Of a DNA stretch of 64,000 nt, positions 1 through 9,341 are shown piece after piece. The DNA lies in contig CAJUQJ010000005.1 of NCBI GenBank assembly GCA_910588215.1, forward strand, positions 62,001 through 126,000, given 5' to 3'. Origin of the DNA: an uncultured Lachnospiraceae bacterium. Lineage in GTDB: Bacteria > Bacillota > Clostridia > Lachnospirales > Lachnospiraceae. Numbering within the stretch: position 1 is the first letter of the stretch; every line of letters starts with the position of its first letter. The translations under genes and the position numbers were made by a program. The notes beneath the pieces are model-generated. The model ran no database searches and had not been told where the DNA came from. It worked only from the letters and a program-made list of their open reading frames with translations.

Positions 1-80
1 CATTAATTACTGGCATGAAATAGTTTCCTCGCAGGAGTGATTCATAGGATTGGCGAAAGATTGAGAGGAGTTTTTATTTT

Positions 81-2606
81 ATGAGAAAAGAAAAGAAGCA
101 AGAGATATTGGATTTTATAAATAGCTTGCATCAAGCTCATAAGGAGATCCGAGATGCATTATACCAAAAAGAATATGGTGTGGCACAAAATATGCTCAGT
201 GAATGTCAGGAGTTTGCTGTTACGCTTGGCGAAAATATTGAGAGGCTGGAAGGTGAAGGCTGTATTACAGTATCCTATATAGAAGAGTATTGTGAGGTTC
301 TGTTTCGTATTTATGAGGGGATTTACAGTGGACAGAATAATGAAAACAAGATACATAAAATTTTGAAAAGGCGACTTCTTAATATAGAAAATAGTGTAAA
401 AAATGATATTTCTATTAAGAGAGAAATCGCGTTTTTCCCATATAAGGCATCAATGTGGGACAGCCTGGAAAGTGTGTATTTGGCTGCAAAAGAAGATCCT
501 GGGTGTGAAGTTTATTGTGTGCCGATTCCCTATTATGACTTGAATCCAGATCATAGTATTGGAGAAATGCATTATGAAGGCAGTGAGTATCCTGATAATA
601 TTGAGATAGTTGATTGGCAAAGATATAATTTTGAGGAGAGACGGCCGGATGTCATTTATATCCATAATCCTTATGACGGTTATAATCTTGTCACAAGAGT
701 GCATCCGCGGTACTACTCATCTAATTTAAGAAAATATACAGATACGTTGGTTTATATTCCATATTACAGCACCTCAGGAAAAATAAGTGATGCGCAAAGT
801 CTATGTCCTGCTTATATTTATGCTGATTATATTGTGATACAGGCACCGGGATTTCGAGCATATTTTGATGAGAATATACCTGATCAGAAGTTTTTGGCGT
901 TTGGTTCGCCAAAGTTTGATAGGATTATAAAAAAATGTCAGTCGCCCTCGGCATCAACGATAGAATGGAAAGAAAAAGTGGTGGGTAGGAGAGTATATTT
1001 TTACAATACAAGCATTTCCGGGATGCTTACGGATACGGAAGCCTTTTTAAAAAAAATGCTTTATGTATTTCAATGTTTTGAAGGACGGGAAGATGTTTGC
1101 CTTTTATGGAGACCACATCCGTTATTGGAGACCACATTTGATTCAATGAGACCGCAGTATCGCCGGTTTTATAACGCACTGAAGCAGGTATTTTTGGATA
1201 AAAATCTTGGAATCTTAGATGAGACCCCTGATATTTCAGATGCAATTTCTTTAAGCGATGCGTATATAGGAGATTCGGGAACGAGTATTACGTCATTGTT
1301 TGGCATTGTAGGGAAACCATTGTTTATTTTAGATAATAGAATTCATGGTAAGCCAGATCAAAACAGTTGGCGCAGAGAACTGGATATTAGATTTAACTTT
1401 TCAAGGGATAATAGATTTATTATAACACAGGGCGACACATTATATGTATCTGAAGCGGGAAAACATAAGTATAAATATTTTTGTAATTTGTCAGATCAAA
1501 TCCGAGATAATCATTATTCTTTAGTATATGAAATAGAGGACAAATACTATGTCTGTCCTGACAGCGTCCAAAATATTATTGTGGTTGGTAAAAATGGTGT
1601 TGAGAAGGTAATAAAATTAGATGAAAAGGTAGAAAATCTAGGAACATTCAGCTGGGCATGGAAGTATGAAAAAAAAATATTTTTAATACCGTTAAATTAT
1701 CCTGCTATAGTATGTTATGACACAGTGACAGAAGAAGTTAGATATTTTGATGAATGCATAGATGTGTTTGTTAAAAATAAAAATGGACAAAATATAGTGG
1801 GAAGTTCGATGATTTATCGAGATGAATTGTATATTGCGTCCCCTACAGATAATTGGATATATAAGTTGAATATTGAGAGTGGCAAAATACAGATTATTGA
1901 ACTTTCAATACAGAGTCGTTGTGGATGCTTCCAATTGACCGAATATAAAGATGAAATATGGATAATGCCATATGAAGGGAAAGTGATAGTAAGATGGAAT
2001 CCCCTAACAGGAGAGACAAGAGAATACTCTAATTTTCCGAATAACTTTACCTGCATTAATTCTGTAAATGGATGTGAAGGTCCGGCATTTAATCTTCCGG
2101 CATTTTATGGAGAATATATGTATCTTGCTCCAGGCTGGGCAAATATGTATTTAAAATTGAATATTAATACGGGTGAAATTACCGTGTGGCAGCCACGATT
2201 TGACACTGATGAAGGAGAAAAAGAGATTCTTACAAATGAAAAGAGTACCTTTTTATACGATCAGCAGAATGAATCAGGAGATGATTTCCAATTATATTCG
2301 TACACCAAACATAAATTATACAGAACAGATAATATAGAAATGGCCGAATTCAAAGAAATAGAGTTAGAATTTGATATTGAAGAATTAAGAACTCATGAAG
2401 TGGGATTTTGTGAGTGTTCCGGTTCGCTTAGATATGCCTGCATTGAAAATAGCTTTAATATGCTTGATGGATTTCTGGACGGAAAAGTAGTTGGCGGCCA
2501 GTTTGACAGGAATAAGCAGCTGAAAGCATATAGAGAAATAGCGGTTAATCACGATGGTAATTGTGGGCAAAAACTTCATGAATTTATTATGAAACGAAAA
2601 CAATAG
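81..2606 (+). CDS. CDP-glycerol glycerophosphotransferase-like protein with C-terminal beta-propeller-like region
   Basis: The N-terminal half (about residues 110-430) resembles the CDP-glycerol:polyglycerophosphate transferase (TagF/TarB) fold. It has an FFPYKASMWDS segment, an AFGSPKFDRI segment, an RPHP motif and a GDSGTS loop followed by KPLFIL near the end of the domain. The second half (about 430-830) has no transferase motifs and instead repeats short strands of the type YKLNxxSGKI, RWNPLTGETREY and LKLNINTGEI, which is typical of a beta-propeller. No membrane segment or signal peptide is seen, so it should act in the cytosol. The ATG follows a GAGAGGAG ribosome site. It is the first complete gene of the run; the cluster probably continues to the left. 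Transferase family is fairly sure; acceptor and the role of the propeller are unknown. Confidence 0.75.
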   Translation: MRKEKKQEILDFINSLHQAHKEIRDALYQKEYGVAQNMLSECQEFAVTLGENIERLEGEGCITVSYIEEYCEVLFRIYEGIYSGQNNENKIHKILKRRLLNIENSVKNDISIKREIAFFPYKASMWDSLESVYLAAKEDPGCEVYCVPIPYYDLNPDHSIGEMHYEGSEYPDNIEIVDWQRYNFEERRPDVIYIHNPYDGYNLVTRVHPRYYSSNLRKYTDTLVYIPYYSTSGKISDAQSLCPAYIYADYIVIQAPGFRAYFDENIPDQKFLAFGSPKFDRIIKKCQSPSASTIEWKEKVVGRRVYFYNTSISGMLTDTEAFLKKMLYVFQCFEGREDVCLLWRPHPLLETTFDSMRPQYRRFYNALKQVFLDKNLGILDETPDISDAISLSDAYIGDSGTSITSLFGIVGKPLFILDNRIHGKPDQNSWRRELDIRFNFSRDNRFIITQGDTLYVSEAGKHKYKYFCNLSDQIRDNHYSLVYEIEDKYYVCPDSVQNIIVVGKNGVEKVIKLDEKVENLGTFSWAWKYEKKIFLIPLNYPAIVCYDTVTEEVRYFDECIDVFVKNKNGQNIVGSSMIYRDELYIASPTDNWIYKLNIESGKIQIIELSIQSRCGCFQLTEYKDEIWIMPYEGKVIVRWNPLTGETREYSNFPNNFTCINSVNGCEGPAFNLPAFYGEYMYLAPGWANMYLKLNINTGEITVWQPRFDTDEGEKEILTNEKSTFLYDQQNESGDDFQLYSYTKHKLYRTDNIEMAEFKEIELEFDIEELRTHEVGFCECSGSLRYACIENSFNMLDGFLDGKVVGGQFDRNKQLKAYREIAVNHDGNCGQKLHEFIMKRKQ

Positions 2607-2652
2607 AAGAAGGATACTAAGTCACAGCATTAACATTTAAAACGGAGGCAAT

Positions 2653-3987
2653 ATGATCAAGGTTATTACGTACGGAACCTTCGACTTATTTCATGAGGGC
2701 CATTACAGACTGCTGCAGCGGGCAAAGCAGCTTGGAGATTATCTTATTGTTGGAGTTACAACAGAGGAATATGACCAGACGAGAGGCAAGCTTAATGTAG
2801 TAGATTCCCTAATTACAAGAATTGAAAATATTAAAAAAACGGGATTAGCGGATGAAATTATTGTTGAGGAATCACAGGGACAAAAATTTCGTGATATTAA
2901 AAAATATGATATTGATATTTTTACAGTGGGTTCTGACTGGACAGGTACATTTGATTATTTAAAGGATTATTGTAAGGTAGTATATTTAGAGAGGACAAAA
3001 AATATATCAAGTACTATGTTAAGAGCTAAAGAGGCGCCAATCCAGAGAATCGGAGTTATAGGAACAGGACGTATTGCGAATCGATTTATTCCCGAAGCAG
3101 CACTTGTTAGTGGTGTCAATGCTCGGTGTGTGTATAATCCTAATCTAAACAGTGCAAAGAAATTTGCAGAGAAGTGGGGAATCGATGCATATGAGGATAT
3201 AGAAGAATTTTATTATGCATCAGATATTGTATATATTGCTTCGCCGCATGAAACGCATTACAGTTACATAAAGCAGGCCCTGGAACATGGTAAACATGTA
3301 TTGTGCGAGAAACCATTGTGTTTAAATAGGGCACAAGCAGTGGAGCTGTTTGCATATGCAAAAGAGAAAAATCGAATTCTCTTTGAGGGGATCAAGACAG
3401 CGTTCTGTCCAGGTTTTGCGAAGCTTTTAGGTATAGCCTGTAGTGGGGCGATAGGAAGTATTAGAGGTGTAGATGCATGCTTTACGAAACTAGAGGAGGA
3501 CAATAAAAGAGAGCGTAAGGACAAAGTATATGGAGGGAGCTTTACAGAGCTTGGGAGCTATTGTCTGCTTCCGATTTTAAAGCTGTTTGGGCAGAATTAC
3601 GAAGAGATAAGATTTGAGACAATAAAAGATCAGAATGGAATCGATCTCTATACCAAAGCGCATATGCGATACTCTAATGGGCTAGCCACGGCTGTATGTG
3701 GCTTAGGAGTAAAGTCAGAGGGAAAGCTTTTGATATCTGGTACGACTGGTTATATTGTGGTAGAACCTCCGTGGTGGAAAACAAGCTATTTTGAGGTACA
3801 CCACGAGAATCCGAATGATATAGAACGTTTTTCTGAGCGCTTTCTTGGAGATGGGCTTCGATATGAAATATGCGATATGCTTTCAATGATAAATGGAGAT
3901 ACAAGGAAAGACTTTAAGCTTACTCGAGGTGATTCTGAGACAATGGCGGGGATCATGGAGCAATTTTTGAATGAAAGAAAGGCATGA
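2653..3987 (+). CDS. Fusion: TagD-type cytidylyltransferase + Gfo/Idh/MocA oxidoreductase
   Basis: Residues 1-130 are a glycerol-3-phosphate-cytidylyltransferase-like (TagD) domain: GTFDLFHEGH contains the nucleotidyltransferase HxGH signature, and ISSTMLR matches the family's C-terminal ISTT-like motif. From about residue 133 a second enzyme begins with the dinucleotide-binding loop IGVIGTGRIANRF and the Gfo/Idh/MocA signature CEKPL, running to residue 444. TagD makes CDP-glycerol from CTP and glycerol 3-phosphate; Gfo/Idh enzymes are NAD(P)-dependent sugar or polyol oxidoreductases. The fusion suggests that one protein both forms and CTP-activates a polyol phosphate, which is inference. An AACGGAGGC ribosome site precedes the ATG. 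Its stop overlaps the next start as ATGA, indicating translational coupling. Confidence 0.85.
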   Translation: MIKVITYGTFDLFHEGHYRLLQRAKQLGDYLIVGVTTEEYDQTRGKLNVVDSLITRIENIKKTGLADEIIVEESQGQKFRDIKKYDIDIFTVGSDWTGTFDYLKDYCKVVYLERTKNISSTMLRAKEAPIQRIGVIGTGRIANRFIPEAALVSGVNARCVYNPNLNSAKKFAEKWGIDAYEDIEEFYYASDIVYIASPHETHYSYIKQALEHGKHVLCEKPLCLNRAQAVELFAYAKEKNRILFEGIKTAFCPGFAKLLGIACSGAIGSIRGVDACFTKLEEDNKRERKDKVYGGSFTELGSYCLLPILKLFGQNYEEIRFETIKDQNGIDLYTKAHMRYSNGLATAVCGLGVKSEGKLLISGTTGYIVVEPPWWKTSYFEVHHENPNDIERFSERFLGDGLRYEICDMLSMINGDTRKDFKLTRGDSETMAGIMEQFLNERKA

Positions 3988-4739
3988 AAGCAAGTATGAA
4001 AATATGGGCACATAGAGGCTGTAGTCAAAAGTATCCTGAAAATACATTAGTTGCGTTTTCTAAAGCAATAGAATTAAGTAAAATTACTGGAATAGAACTG
4101 GATATTCAGATGACAAAGGATGGAGAAATTGTGGTGATCCATGATGAGCGTGTGGACAGGACAACAGATGCGATCGGCTATGTTAGAGATTATACTTACT
4201 TGCAACTTAGAACATTCAGAATAGAAACGGGAGATACGAGAAAGGAAAAAATACCTTCAATTGTGGAAGTGCTTGATTTAATACAAGATAGAATGAAGGA
4301 AGGATTGCTTCTTAATATTGAGTTAAAAAATAATATTGTAGCTTATGCAGGAATGGAGGATAAGATACTAAATTTGGTAGCTCAACGAGGATTACAAGAT
4401 AATGTGATTTATTCAAGTTTCTATACTAAGTCACTGTACAAGATTAGAGAATTCAGTCCGAGCACATCAATAGGGGTGTTGGACACAAGGGTTTCTGATT
4501 GCTTTTATAAATGCAGAGGCGCCTTTGGAGAAGATATAAGCCAGGTTGCCTTACATCCTTATTGGCAAGGGATTGATTTAACGAAAAGGCAGTTGCATAG
4601 ATTTGCGGTACGAGTTTGGTTTACTGGACACTTATATCCGGAAAAGCCGACAGGTAAGAAACTTGATTTGGATGTATTAGAACAACAGGGGATTACAGAT
4701 GTGTTCTTAAATGAACCAGAAGAATATCAGCTTTATTGA
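3984..4739 (+). CDS. Glycerophosphodiester phosphodiesterase family protein
   Basis: The protein (251 residues) is a GDPD-family TIM barrel. The N-terminus reads WAHRGCSQKYPENT with the catalytic HR pair, followed by ELDIQMTKDG and VVIHDERVDRTT, which supply the metal-binding Glu/Asp and the second catalytic His; LLNIELKN is the later conserved Glu strand. The family hydrolyses glycerophosphodiesters to glycerol 3-phosphate and an alcohol. No signal peptide is visible, so it would act in the cytosol on precursors or recycled material. It overlaps the TagD-Gfo/Idh fusion by 4 bp (ATGA), which ties it to polyol-phosphate supply. Length is normal for the family. An internal ATG four codons later is an alternative start. 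Confidence 0.9.
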   Translation: MKASMKIWAHRGCSQKYPENTLVAFSKAIELSKITGIELDIQMTKDGEIVVIHDERVDRTTDAIGYVRDYTYLQLRTFRIETGDTRKEKIPSIVEVLDLIQDRMKEGLLLNIELKNNIVAYAGMEDKILNLVAQRGLQDNVIYSSFYTKSLYKIREFSPSTSIGVLDTRVSDCFYKCRGAFGEDISQVALHPYWQGIDLTKRQLHRFAVRVWFTGHLYPEKPTGKKLDLDVLEQQGITDVFLNEPEEYQLY

Positions 4740-4765
4740 ATGATGGGGAGTATGAATAAATTCGT

Positions 4766-5572
4766 ATGGAACTGACAAAGGAAATGCTGGAACGAGTACA
4801 AAAAATAGAATTAGAGATGCTCATTGAGGTAGATAGGATATGTAAAGAAAATGATATCAAATATACTATAATTGGAGGCACTCTTCTTGGAGCGGTCAGG
4901 CATGGGGGATTTATTCCGTGGGATGATGATGCAGATGTTGCAATGCTTCGTCCGGAATATGAGAAATTCTGCTCGATTATTGATAAGACGTTAGATGATT
5001 CCAGATTTTATTTTCAAAATATGGACAGGACAGAAGGATATCGATGGGGATATGCAAAGCTGCGTAGAAAGGGGACATTGTTTCTTAGAAAAAATCAAGA
5101 GAATATGAAATATGAGCAGGGTATCTTTCTAGATATATTTCCAATTGACGGCACGCCGGATTATTTGGTTCTTCGGAAGATACATAAATTCAGATGTTTT
5201 TGTGTAAGAAAAATTTTATGGTCAATGGTAGGCAAAAAGGAAAGTAAAAATTTCTTGAAAAAGCTTGTTTATAGCATTCTGTCAAAGCTGCCTGAACATA
5301 CAGTTAAAAAAATGTATAAAAGATTGATTTTAAAATTCGATCCCAATACCACTGAGGTAGTGAGAACTCTTACCTATCCTGCACCTAAAAAGCTAGATGG
5401 GTATTATAGAAAATGGTTTGCAGAAACCGCACCAATACTATTTGAGGGATATGAATTTGAGGGTGTTAAGGATTATGAAGGGTGGCTTACGTTTGAATTT
5501 GGAGATTATATGAAACTGCCTCCGGAAGATAAAAGAAAGACTCATCCCGTGACGGATATAAAACTGATTTAA
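4766..5572 (+). CDS. LicD family phosphotransferase
   Basis: The sequence contains the diagnostic LicD block GGTLLGAVRHGGFIPWDDD near residues 37-56, followed by DADVAMLRPEYEKF. LicD proteins belong to the nucleotidyltransferase fold and transfer phosphocholine or other phospho-alcohol groups from CDP-activated donors onto teichoic acids or glycans. Length (268 residues) fits the family. Surrounding cytidylyltransferase genes could provide the CDP-linked donor, but no licA/licC-type choline genes are seen, so the transferred group may not be choline. No transmembrane segment is seen. A GGGGAG site lies some way upstream of the ATG at 4766, and spacing to the previous gene is 26 bp. Confidence 0.9.
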   Translation: MELTKEMLERVQKIELEMLIEVDRICKENDIKYTIIGGTLLGAVRHGGFIPWDDDADVAMLRPEYEKFCSIIDKTLDDSRFYFQNMDRTEGYRWGYAKLRRKGTLFLRKNQENMKYEQGIFLDIFPIDGTPDYLVLRKIHKFRCFCVRKILWSMVGKKESKNFLKKLVYSILSKLPEHTVKKMYKRLILKFDPNTTEVVRTLTYPAPKKLDGYYRKWFAETAPILFEGYEFEGVKDYEGWLTFEFGDYMKLPPEDKRKTHPVTDIKLI

Positions 5573-5658
5573 ATGAAATATATATTGTTTATCGATAGTA
5601 GTTGCTGTATATAACCGTGTAAATATAAAAAGTTGGATTTGATACGGAGGAAACCGAT

Positions 5659-6372
5659 ATGTCCAATATAGCGTTACTGATAGCAGGAGGGACTGGCGTA
5701 AGAATGCATCAGGACATTCCAAAACAGTTCTTGAGCGTCAATGACAAACCTGTAATTGTATATACAATGGAGGCGTTTCAAAATCATCCGGAGATAGATG
5801 CTATTTACATTGCTTGTCTTCATGGTTGGCAAAATATGTTGCAGGCATATATAAAACAATTTGGTCTGACAAAAGTCAAAAAAATTGTTAAGGGTGGTGA
5901 GAATGGGCAGGCTTCTATTCGTAATGGAGTATTTGCAATTGCCAAAGACTATGAGTATGATGATTTGATTTTGGTGCATGATGCGATTAGGCCAATGGTT
6001 TCAGCCGATATCATATCAGATAATATTGTTAAATGCAAACAACATGGAAATGCAGTTACGGTTATTCCTTGTATGGAGGCGATGCTCAAATCGGAAGATG
6101 AATATCAGTCTGAGGAAAGTATACTGAGAAATTGCCTTTTCAGAGCACAAACGCCACAGACAATCTGTGTTAAAGAGGCTGTATCCCTACACGAAGAGGC
6201 CCTTGCAAAAGGAATTATAAATTCTGTTGCAACATGTACTTTATTGTTAGAATTAGGAAGAAAAGTATATTTTGCAAAAGGATCGGAGTTAAATATCAAA
6301 ATTACAACAACAGATGATATTACAATTTTTAAAGCATTATTATCAATGCAGAGTAGCACATGGTTAAAGTAA
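5659..6372 (+). CDS. IspD/TarI-family cytidylyltransferase
   Basis: The 237-residue protein has the IspD/TarI signature: LIAGGTGVRMHQDIPKQF at the N-terminus (CTP-binding Gly-rich loop with Lys), LVHDAIRPMVS in the middle and RAQTPQ further on. These enzymes join CTP to a polyol or sugar phosphate, giving CDP-methylerythritol (IspD) or CDP-ribitol (TarI). In a cluster full of polyol-phosphate genes a TarI-like or other CDP-sugar role is more likely than isoprenoid synthesis, but the sequence alone does not decide the substrate. An ATACGGAGG ribosome site precedes the ATG. It is followed closely by the TPP-enzyme gene. Confidence 0.85.
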   Translation: MSNIALLIAGGTGVRMHQDIPKQFLSVNDKPVIVYTMEAFQNHPEIDAIYIACLHGWQNMLQAYIKQFGLTKVKKIVKGGENGQASIRNGVFAIAKDYEYDDLILVHDAIRPMVSADIISDNIVKCKQHGNAVTVIPCMEAMLKSEDEYQSEESILRNCLFRAQTPQTICVKEAVSLHEEALAKGIINSVATCTLLLELGRKVYFAKGSELNIKITTTDDITIFKALLSMQSSTWLK

Positions 6373-6387
6373 GTGTGGAGGAGTGAT

Positions 6388-8205
6388 ATGAACGTAGCAG
6401 AGTATATCGTAAATTATTTAGAAGATAAAAATATTGATACTGTATTTGGAGTAGTTGGCGGCGCTTTGCTTTGGATCTGTAAAGCACTGGGCGAGAGTAA
6501 AAGCATAAAACCTATATTTACGAATCATGAACAGGCTGCGGCAATGGCCGCAGACGGGTGGGCGAGAATTAGCGGAAAGCCCGGAGTAGTGTTTGCAATC
6601 AATGGACCGGGAATGACTAATACGATTACTGGTATTACTCAGGCATGGGTAGACTCATCTCCGGTTATTCTTATTACAGGAAATTCCAATTTGAAGAGCG
6701 TACAATATGAAAGGAAAGTGGGAGTACGCCAGTATGGTACCCAGGATGTAAGGGCTGATAAGCTAATGGAAAGTATCACAAAGAAATATTTTCTATTAGA
6801 TGATGCAGCAAAGGTGGGAAAATGCTTAGAAGATGCCTATCAGATTGCTGTTTCAGGAAGGCCCGGCCCTGTGTGCATTGAGATACCTATTAATATACAG
6901 GGGGCGCTTGTTCCGGATAATATATTGGAGAAAACAGATATTTGTGAAATAGAAGATACTTTAATGGACACAAATAGTTCTGTTGTAAAAGCTGTTATAG
7001 AGAAACTAGTTTCGGCAAAAAGGCCGTTGATTTTGGCAGGACAAGGGATAAGATTATCAAATTCAGTCGATTTGTTTCGTTCATTTGTCGAAAAGAATCA
7101 GATACCAGTTGTCAATTCAAGAATGGGGATTGACAGTATCGAGACAGACAGTCGCTATTTTGTAGGGCGTGCCGGTAATCATGGAAGTCGGTCGGCACAT
7201 TTTGCGTTACAAACCTGTGATTTTTTGCTTATATTGGGAAGTCGCATGGCGCCTAATACCACTGGATATGATGTTGGCAAGTTTTCTCAGCAGTCATACA
7301 AAACTTTGGTTGACGTAGATATAACGGAATTAAATAAGTTTGGTATTAAAATAGATCAAAAAGTGCATATGGATTTGTATACATTTTTGGAGAAAGCCGA
7401 TAAGGAGTTGGGAGAGAAAAATAATGTAAACCAGAATATTTGGATAGATTGGGTTACCTGTTGCAATAATTGGGAAAAAAAATACCCGATTATGCAAAGC
7501 AATTATTATAGTAAGGATGAGATCAGCACATATAGAGTAGTTGAGATAATAAGCAATATGGCAGGTGCAGAGGATCTTATTATTTCGGATACCGGCTCAT
7601 GTTGTAGTATTGTTGCACAGGTTTGGCAAGTAAAGAAAAATCAGAGAGTATTTATATCAGGTGGCTTGTCAGCTATGGGGTATTGGGCAACAGCGATGGG
7701 ACTTGCTTTGGCAAACAAAGGAGAAGGTCAGGTGATCTGCTTTGTGGGTGATGGCAGCTTGCAGATGAACATTCATGAACTTGCAACAATCAGAAAGTAT
7801 GGACTTCCAATAAAGCTTTTTGTAATTAATAATTCCGGGTACCAATTTGTAAGAATGTCGCAAGCGGCATACGGTATTGAGCCGCCATTTGGAACAAATA
7901 TTGATAGAGGAGTACCGATACCTAATACGGCGAGGATCGTAGAAGCTTATGGATTAAACTATAGCTGTTGTAATATGACAGAGAATTTGACGGATGTGAT
8001 TAGCTATGTATTGAGATCATGTGAAGCGGAAATATGTGAAATATTTGTAGCAAAGGAGCAGGAAGTATGTCCAAGACTTAAATCCGTTGCATGTGAGGAT
8101 GGTACCTTTATTTCTCCGGATTTTGCAAATTTGTATCCATTTTTAGACGAGGATACATTAAAGAACGAACTGGATGCGGCATTGAACTGTGGGGATCAAA
8201 TTTAA
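6388..8205 (+). CDS. Thiamine-pyrophosphate-dependent enzyme, acetolactate-synthase-like
   Basis: This 605-residue protein has the full three-domain layout of the acetohydroxyacid synthase/pyruvate decarboxylase family. The TPP-activating glutamate lies in FTNHEQAAAMAADGWAR (about residue 50), the central domain contains ILGSRMAPNTTGYD, and the TPP/Mg motif runs from GDGSLQMN to VINNSGY in the C-terminal domain. Such enzymes decarboxylate 2-keto acids or transfer two-carbon units. In a glycan cluster it might add a carbon branch or make an unusual acyl/keto precursor; this is inference. I use the ATG at 6388, since GGAGGAG lies 4 bases before it; an in-frame GTG at 6373 lacks a ribosome site. 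It is unlikely to be a housekeeping IlvB, because no small subunit or branched-chain gene is nearby. Confidence 0.85.
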   Translation: MNVAEYIVNYLEDKNIDTVFGVVGGALLWICKALGESKSIKPIFTNHEQAAAMAADGWARISGKPGVVFAINGPGMTNTITGITQAWVDSSPVILITGNSNLKSVQYERKVGVRQYGTQDVRADKLMESITKKYFLLDDAAKVGKCLEDAYQIAVSGRPGPVCIEIPINIQGALVPDNILEKTDICEIEDTLMDTNSSVVKAVIEKLVSAKRPLILAGQGIRLSNSVDLFRSFVEKNQIPVVNSRMGIDSIETDSRYFVGRAGNHGSRSAHFALQTCDFLLILGSRMAPNTTGYDVGKFSQQSYKTLVDVDITELNKFGIKIDQKVHMDLYTFLEKADKELGEKNNVNQNIWIDWVTCCNNWEKKYPIMQSNYYSKDEISTYRVVEIISNMAGAEDLIISDTGSCCSIVAQVWQVKKNQRVFISGGLSAMGYWATAMGLALANKGEGQVICFVGDGSLQMNIHELATIRKYGLPIKLFVINNSGYQFVRMSQAAYGIEPPFGTNIDRGVPIPNTARIVEAYGLNYSCCNMTENLTDVISYVLRSCEAEICEIFVAKEQEVCPRLKSVACEDGTFISPDFANLYPFLDEDTLKNELDAALNCGDQI

Positions 8206-8244
8206 TTTTGTGTAAGAATGTGGTAAAGGATGAATACATTCTTT

Positions 8245-8312
8245 GATTGCAGAACAGAACCTGAAATTCTGATCGCATTCTCAGCGCAAAGTATTTCGGA
8301 ATGGAGGTAAAA
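8245..8312 (+). repeat. Dispersed repeat carrying a ribosome-binding site, copy A
   Basis: This stretch matches 9421-9487 and, in its last 39 bases, the reverse complement of 56477-56515. It starts GATTGCAGA, contains CTGAAATTCTG and CTCAGCGCAAAG, and ends with ATGGAGGTAAAA placed directly against the GTG start of the next gene. The copy therefore supplies the Shine-Dalgarno site for that gene. Confidence 0.75.
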
Positions 8313-9341
8313 GTGGAAAAAGAGAAGCGGGAATCAATTGAATGGACAAATACGTGGTGGTCGGAAGCTAATACAGATAATAGAAGAGGATTATTGATAG
8401 GAGATTCCACAACAAGGCAGTTACGGAGCAGCATGGAAGCTCTTTTAACAAATTTGTATGCTGTTGATTTATTTACGGCATCATTTTCGATACATGATAG
8501 GCGCTTAGATGATTATATAGATATATTCTTTAAGGGTGATGAATATAAGTATGATTTTGCTGTATTACATTATGGAGGCCATCATGGTTTTTCAAGGTTA
8601 TGTAGTGAAAGTCGGGAGGAGTACTTAGCATATGAGGAGAAGTATAGAAAGCTGCTAAAACGTTTGAAAGAAAAATGTAAAAAGGTTGTATGTGTCACCG
8701 GAACTTCTGAGGTTTTGGAAACAGATGTCAATACGATCGATCAGAAGACAGAACGAGAGATTATTGTAAGGAATCAAATAGTCTCAAATGTGGCTTGTGA
8801 AAACGGCGTTGCGATGTTTGATTTGTATAAATTGATGAAAAGTAATAAGGGATTATATACTTATTATGACAGGTTCCATTTTAACAGGGATTCTGATTAT
8901 TTTATCAGTTGTAACCTATTGGAGTTTGTTTTGTCCAAGAATGTTATAAGTAAAGAGTTGGTAAAACAACAACGTATGTATTTTGAAAGTGTATTAATGG
9001 ACCTTGCAGGACTTAATAAAGAGTATATGATCTATGGAGCTGGAGCTATAGGGGTCAAACTATATTGGGTGATGAGATGGTATGGAATGGAGGATGCGAT
9101 TAGATGTTTTGTGGAAACACATAGAAAAGTAAAGGAAACCATTTCACAAAAACCTGTTGTATTGATTTCAGAACTAAACATAAACGAACGTGAGAATTGT
9201 ACACTGATCATATCCTCAGATAGATATAGTCAGGAGATGTATCAAATGGCGTTCGACATGAAGATTCGTAATGTTATATTTTATAGAGATATAATCAACA
9301 GAGCATTCACGAAGTGCAATGATGTGAGTGGGGGGGGGTGA
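8313..9341 (+). CDS. SGNH/GDSL-type esterase or acyltransferase with C-terminal Rossmann-like module
   Basis: Residues 1-210 form an SGNH hydrolase-like domain: LLIGDSTTRQL holds the block I GDS nucleophile, LHYGGHHGF stands where block III is expected, and DRFHFN gives the DxxH of block V. The N-terminal motif ESIEWTNTWW is shared with the gene at 37213. Residues about 237-338 are a separate Rossmann-like module starting MIYGAGAIGVKLY. Such enzymes usually add or remove O-acyl groups on glycans. I choose the GTG at 8313, because GGAGGT lies 4-5 bases before it; an ATG at 8301 would sit on top of that site. The gene ends in a run of nine G (9330-9338) just before its stop codon. Confidence 0.75.
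   Translation: MEKEKRESIEWTNTWWSEANTDNRRGLLIGDSTTRQLRSSMEALLTNLYAVDLFTASFSIHDRRLDDYIDIFFKGDEYKYDFAVLHYGGHHGFSRLCSESREEYLAYEEKYRKLLKRLKEKCKKVVCVTGTSEVLETDVNTIDQKTEREIIVRNQIVSNVACENGVAMFDLYKLMKSNKGLYTYYDRFHFNRDSDYFISCNLLEFVLSKNVISKELVKQQRMYFESVLMDLAGLNKEYMIYGAGAIGVKLYWVMRWYGMEDAIRCFVETHRKVKETISQKPVVLISELNINERENCTLIISSDRYSQEMYQMAFDMKIRNVIFYRDIINRAFTKCNDVSGGG
9330..9338 (+). repeat. Homopolymer G9 tract at the 3' end of the SGNH gene
   Basis: Nine consecutive G residues encode the last three glycines before the TGA at 9339-9341. Loss of one G would skip this stop and extend the protein by roughly 60 residues to 9516, across the start of the next gene. The tract is long enough for slipped-strand mispairing, though the effect on function would be only a changed tail. 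Confidence 0.8.
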
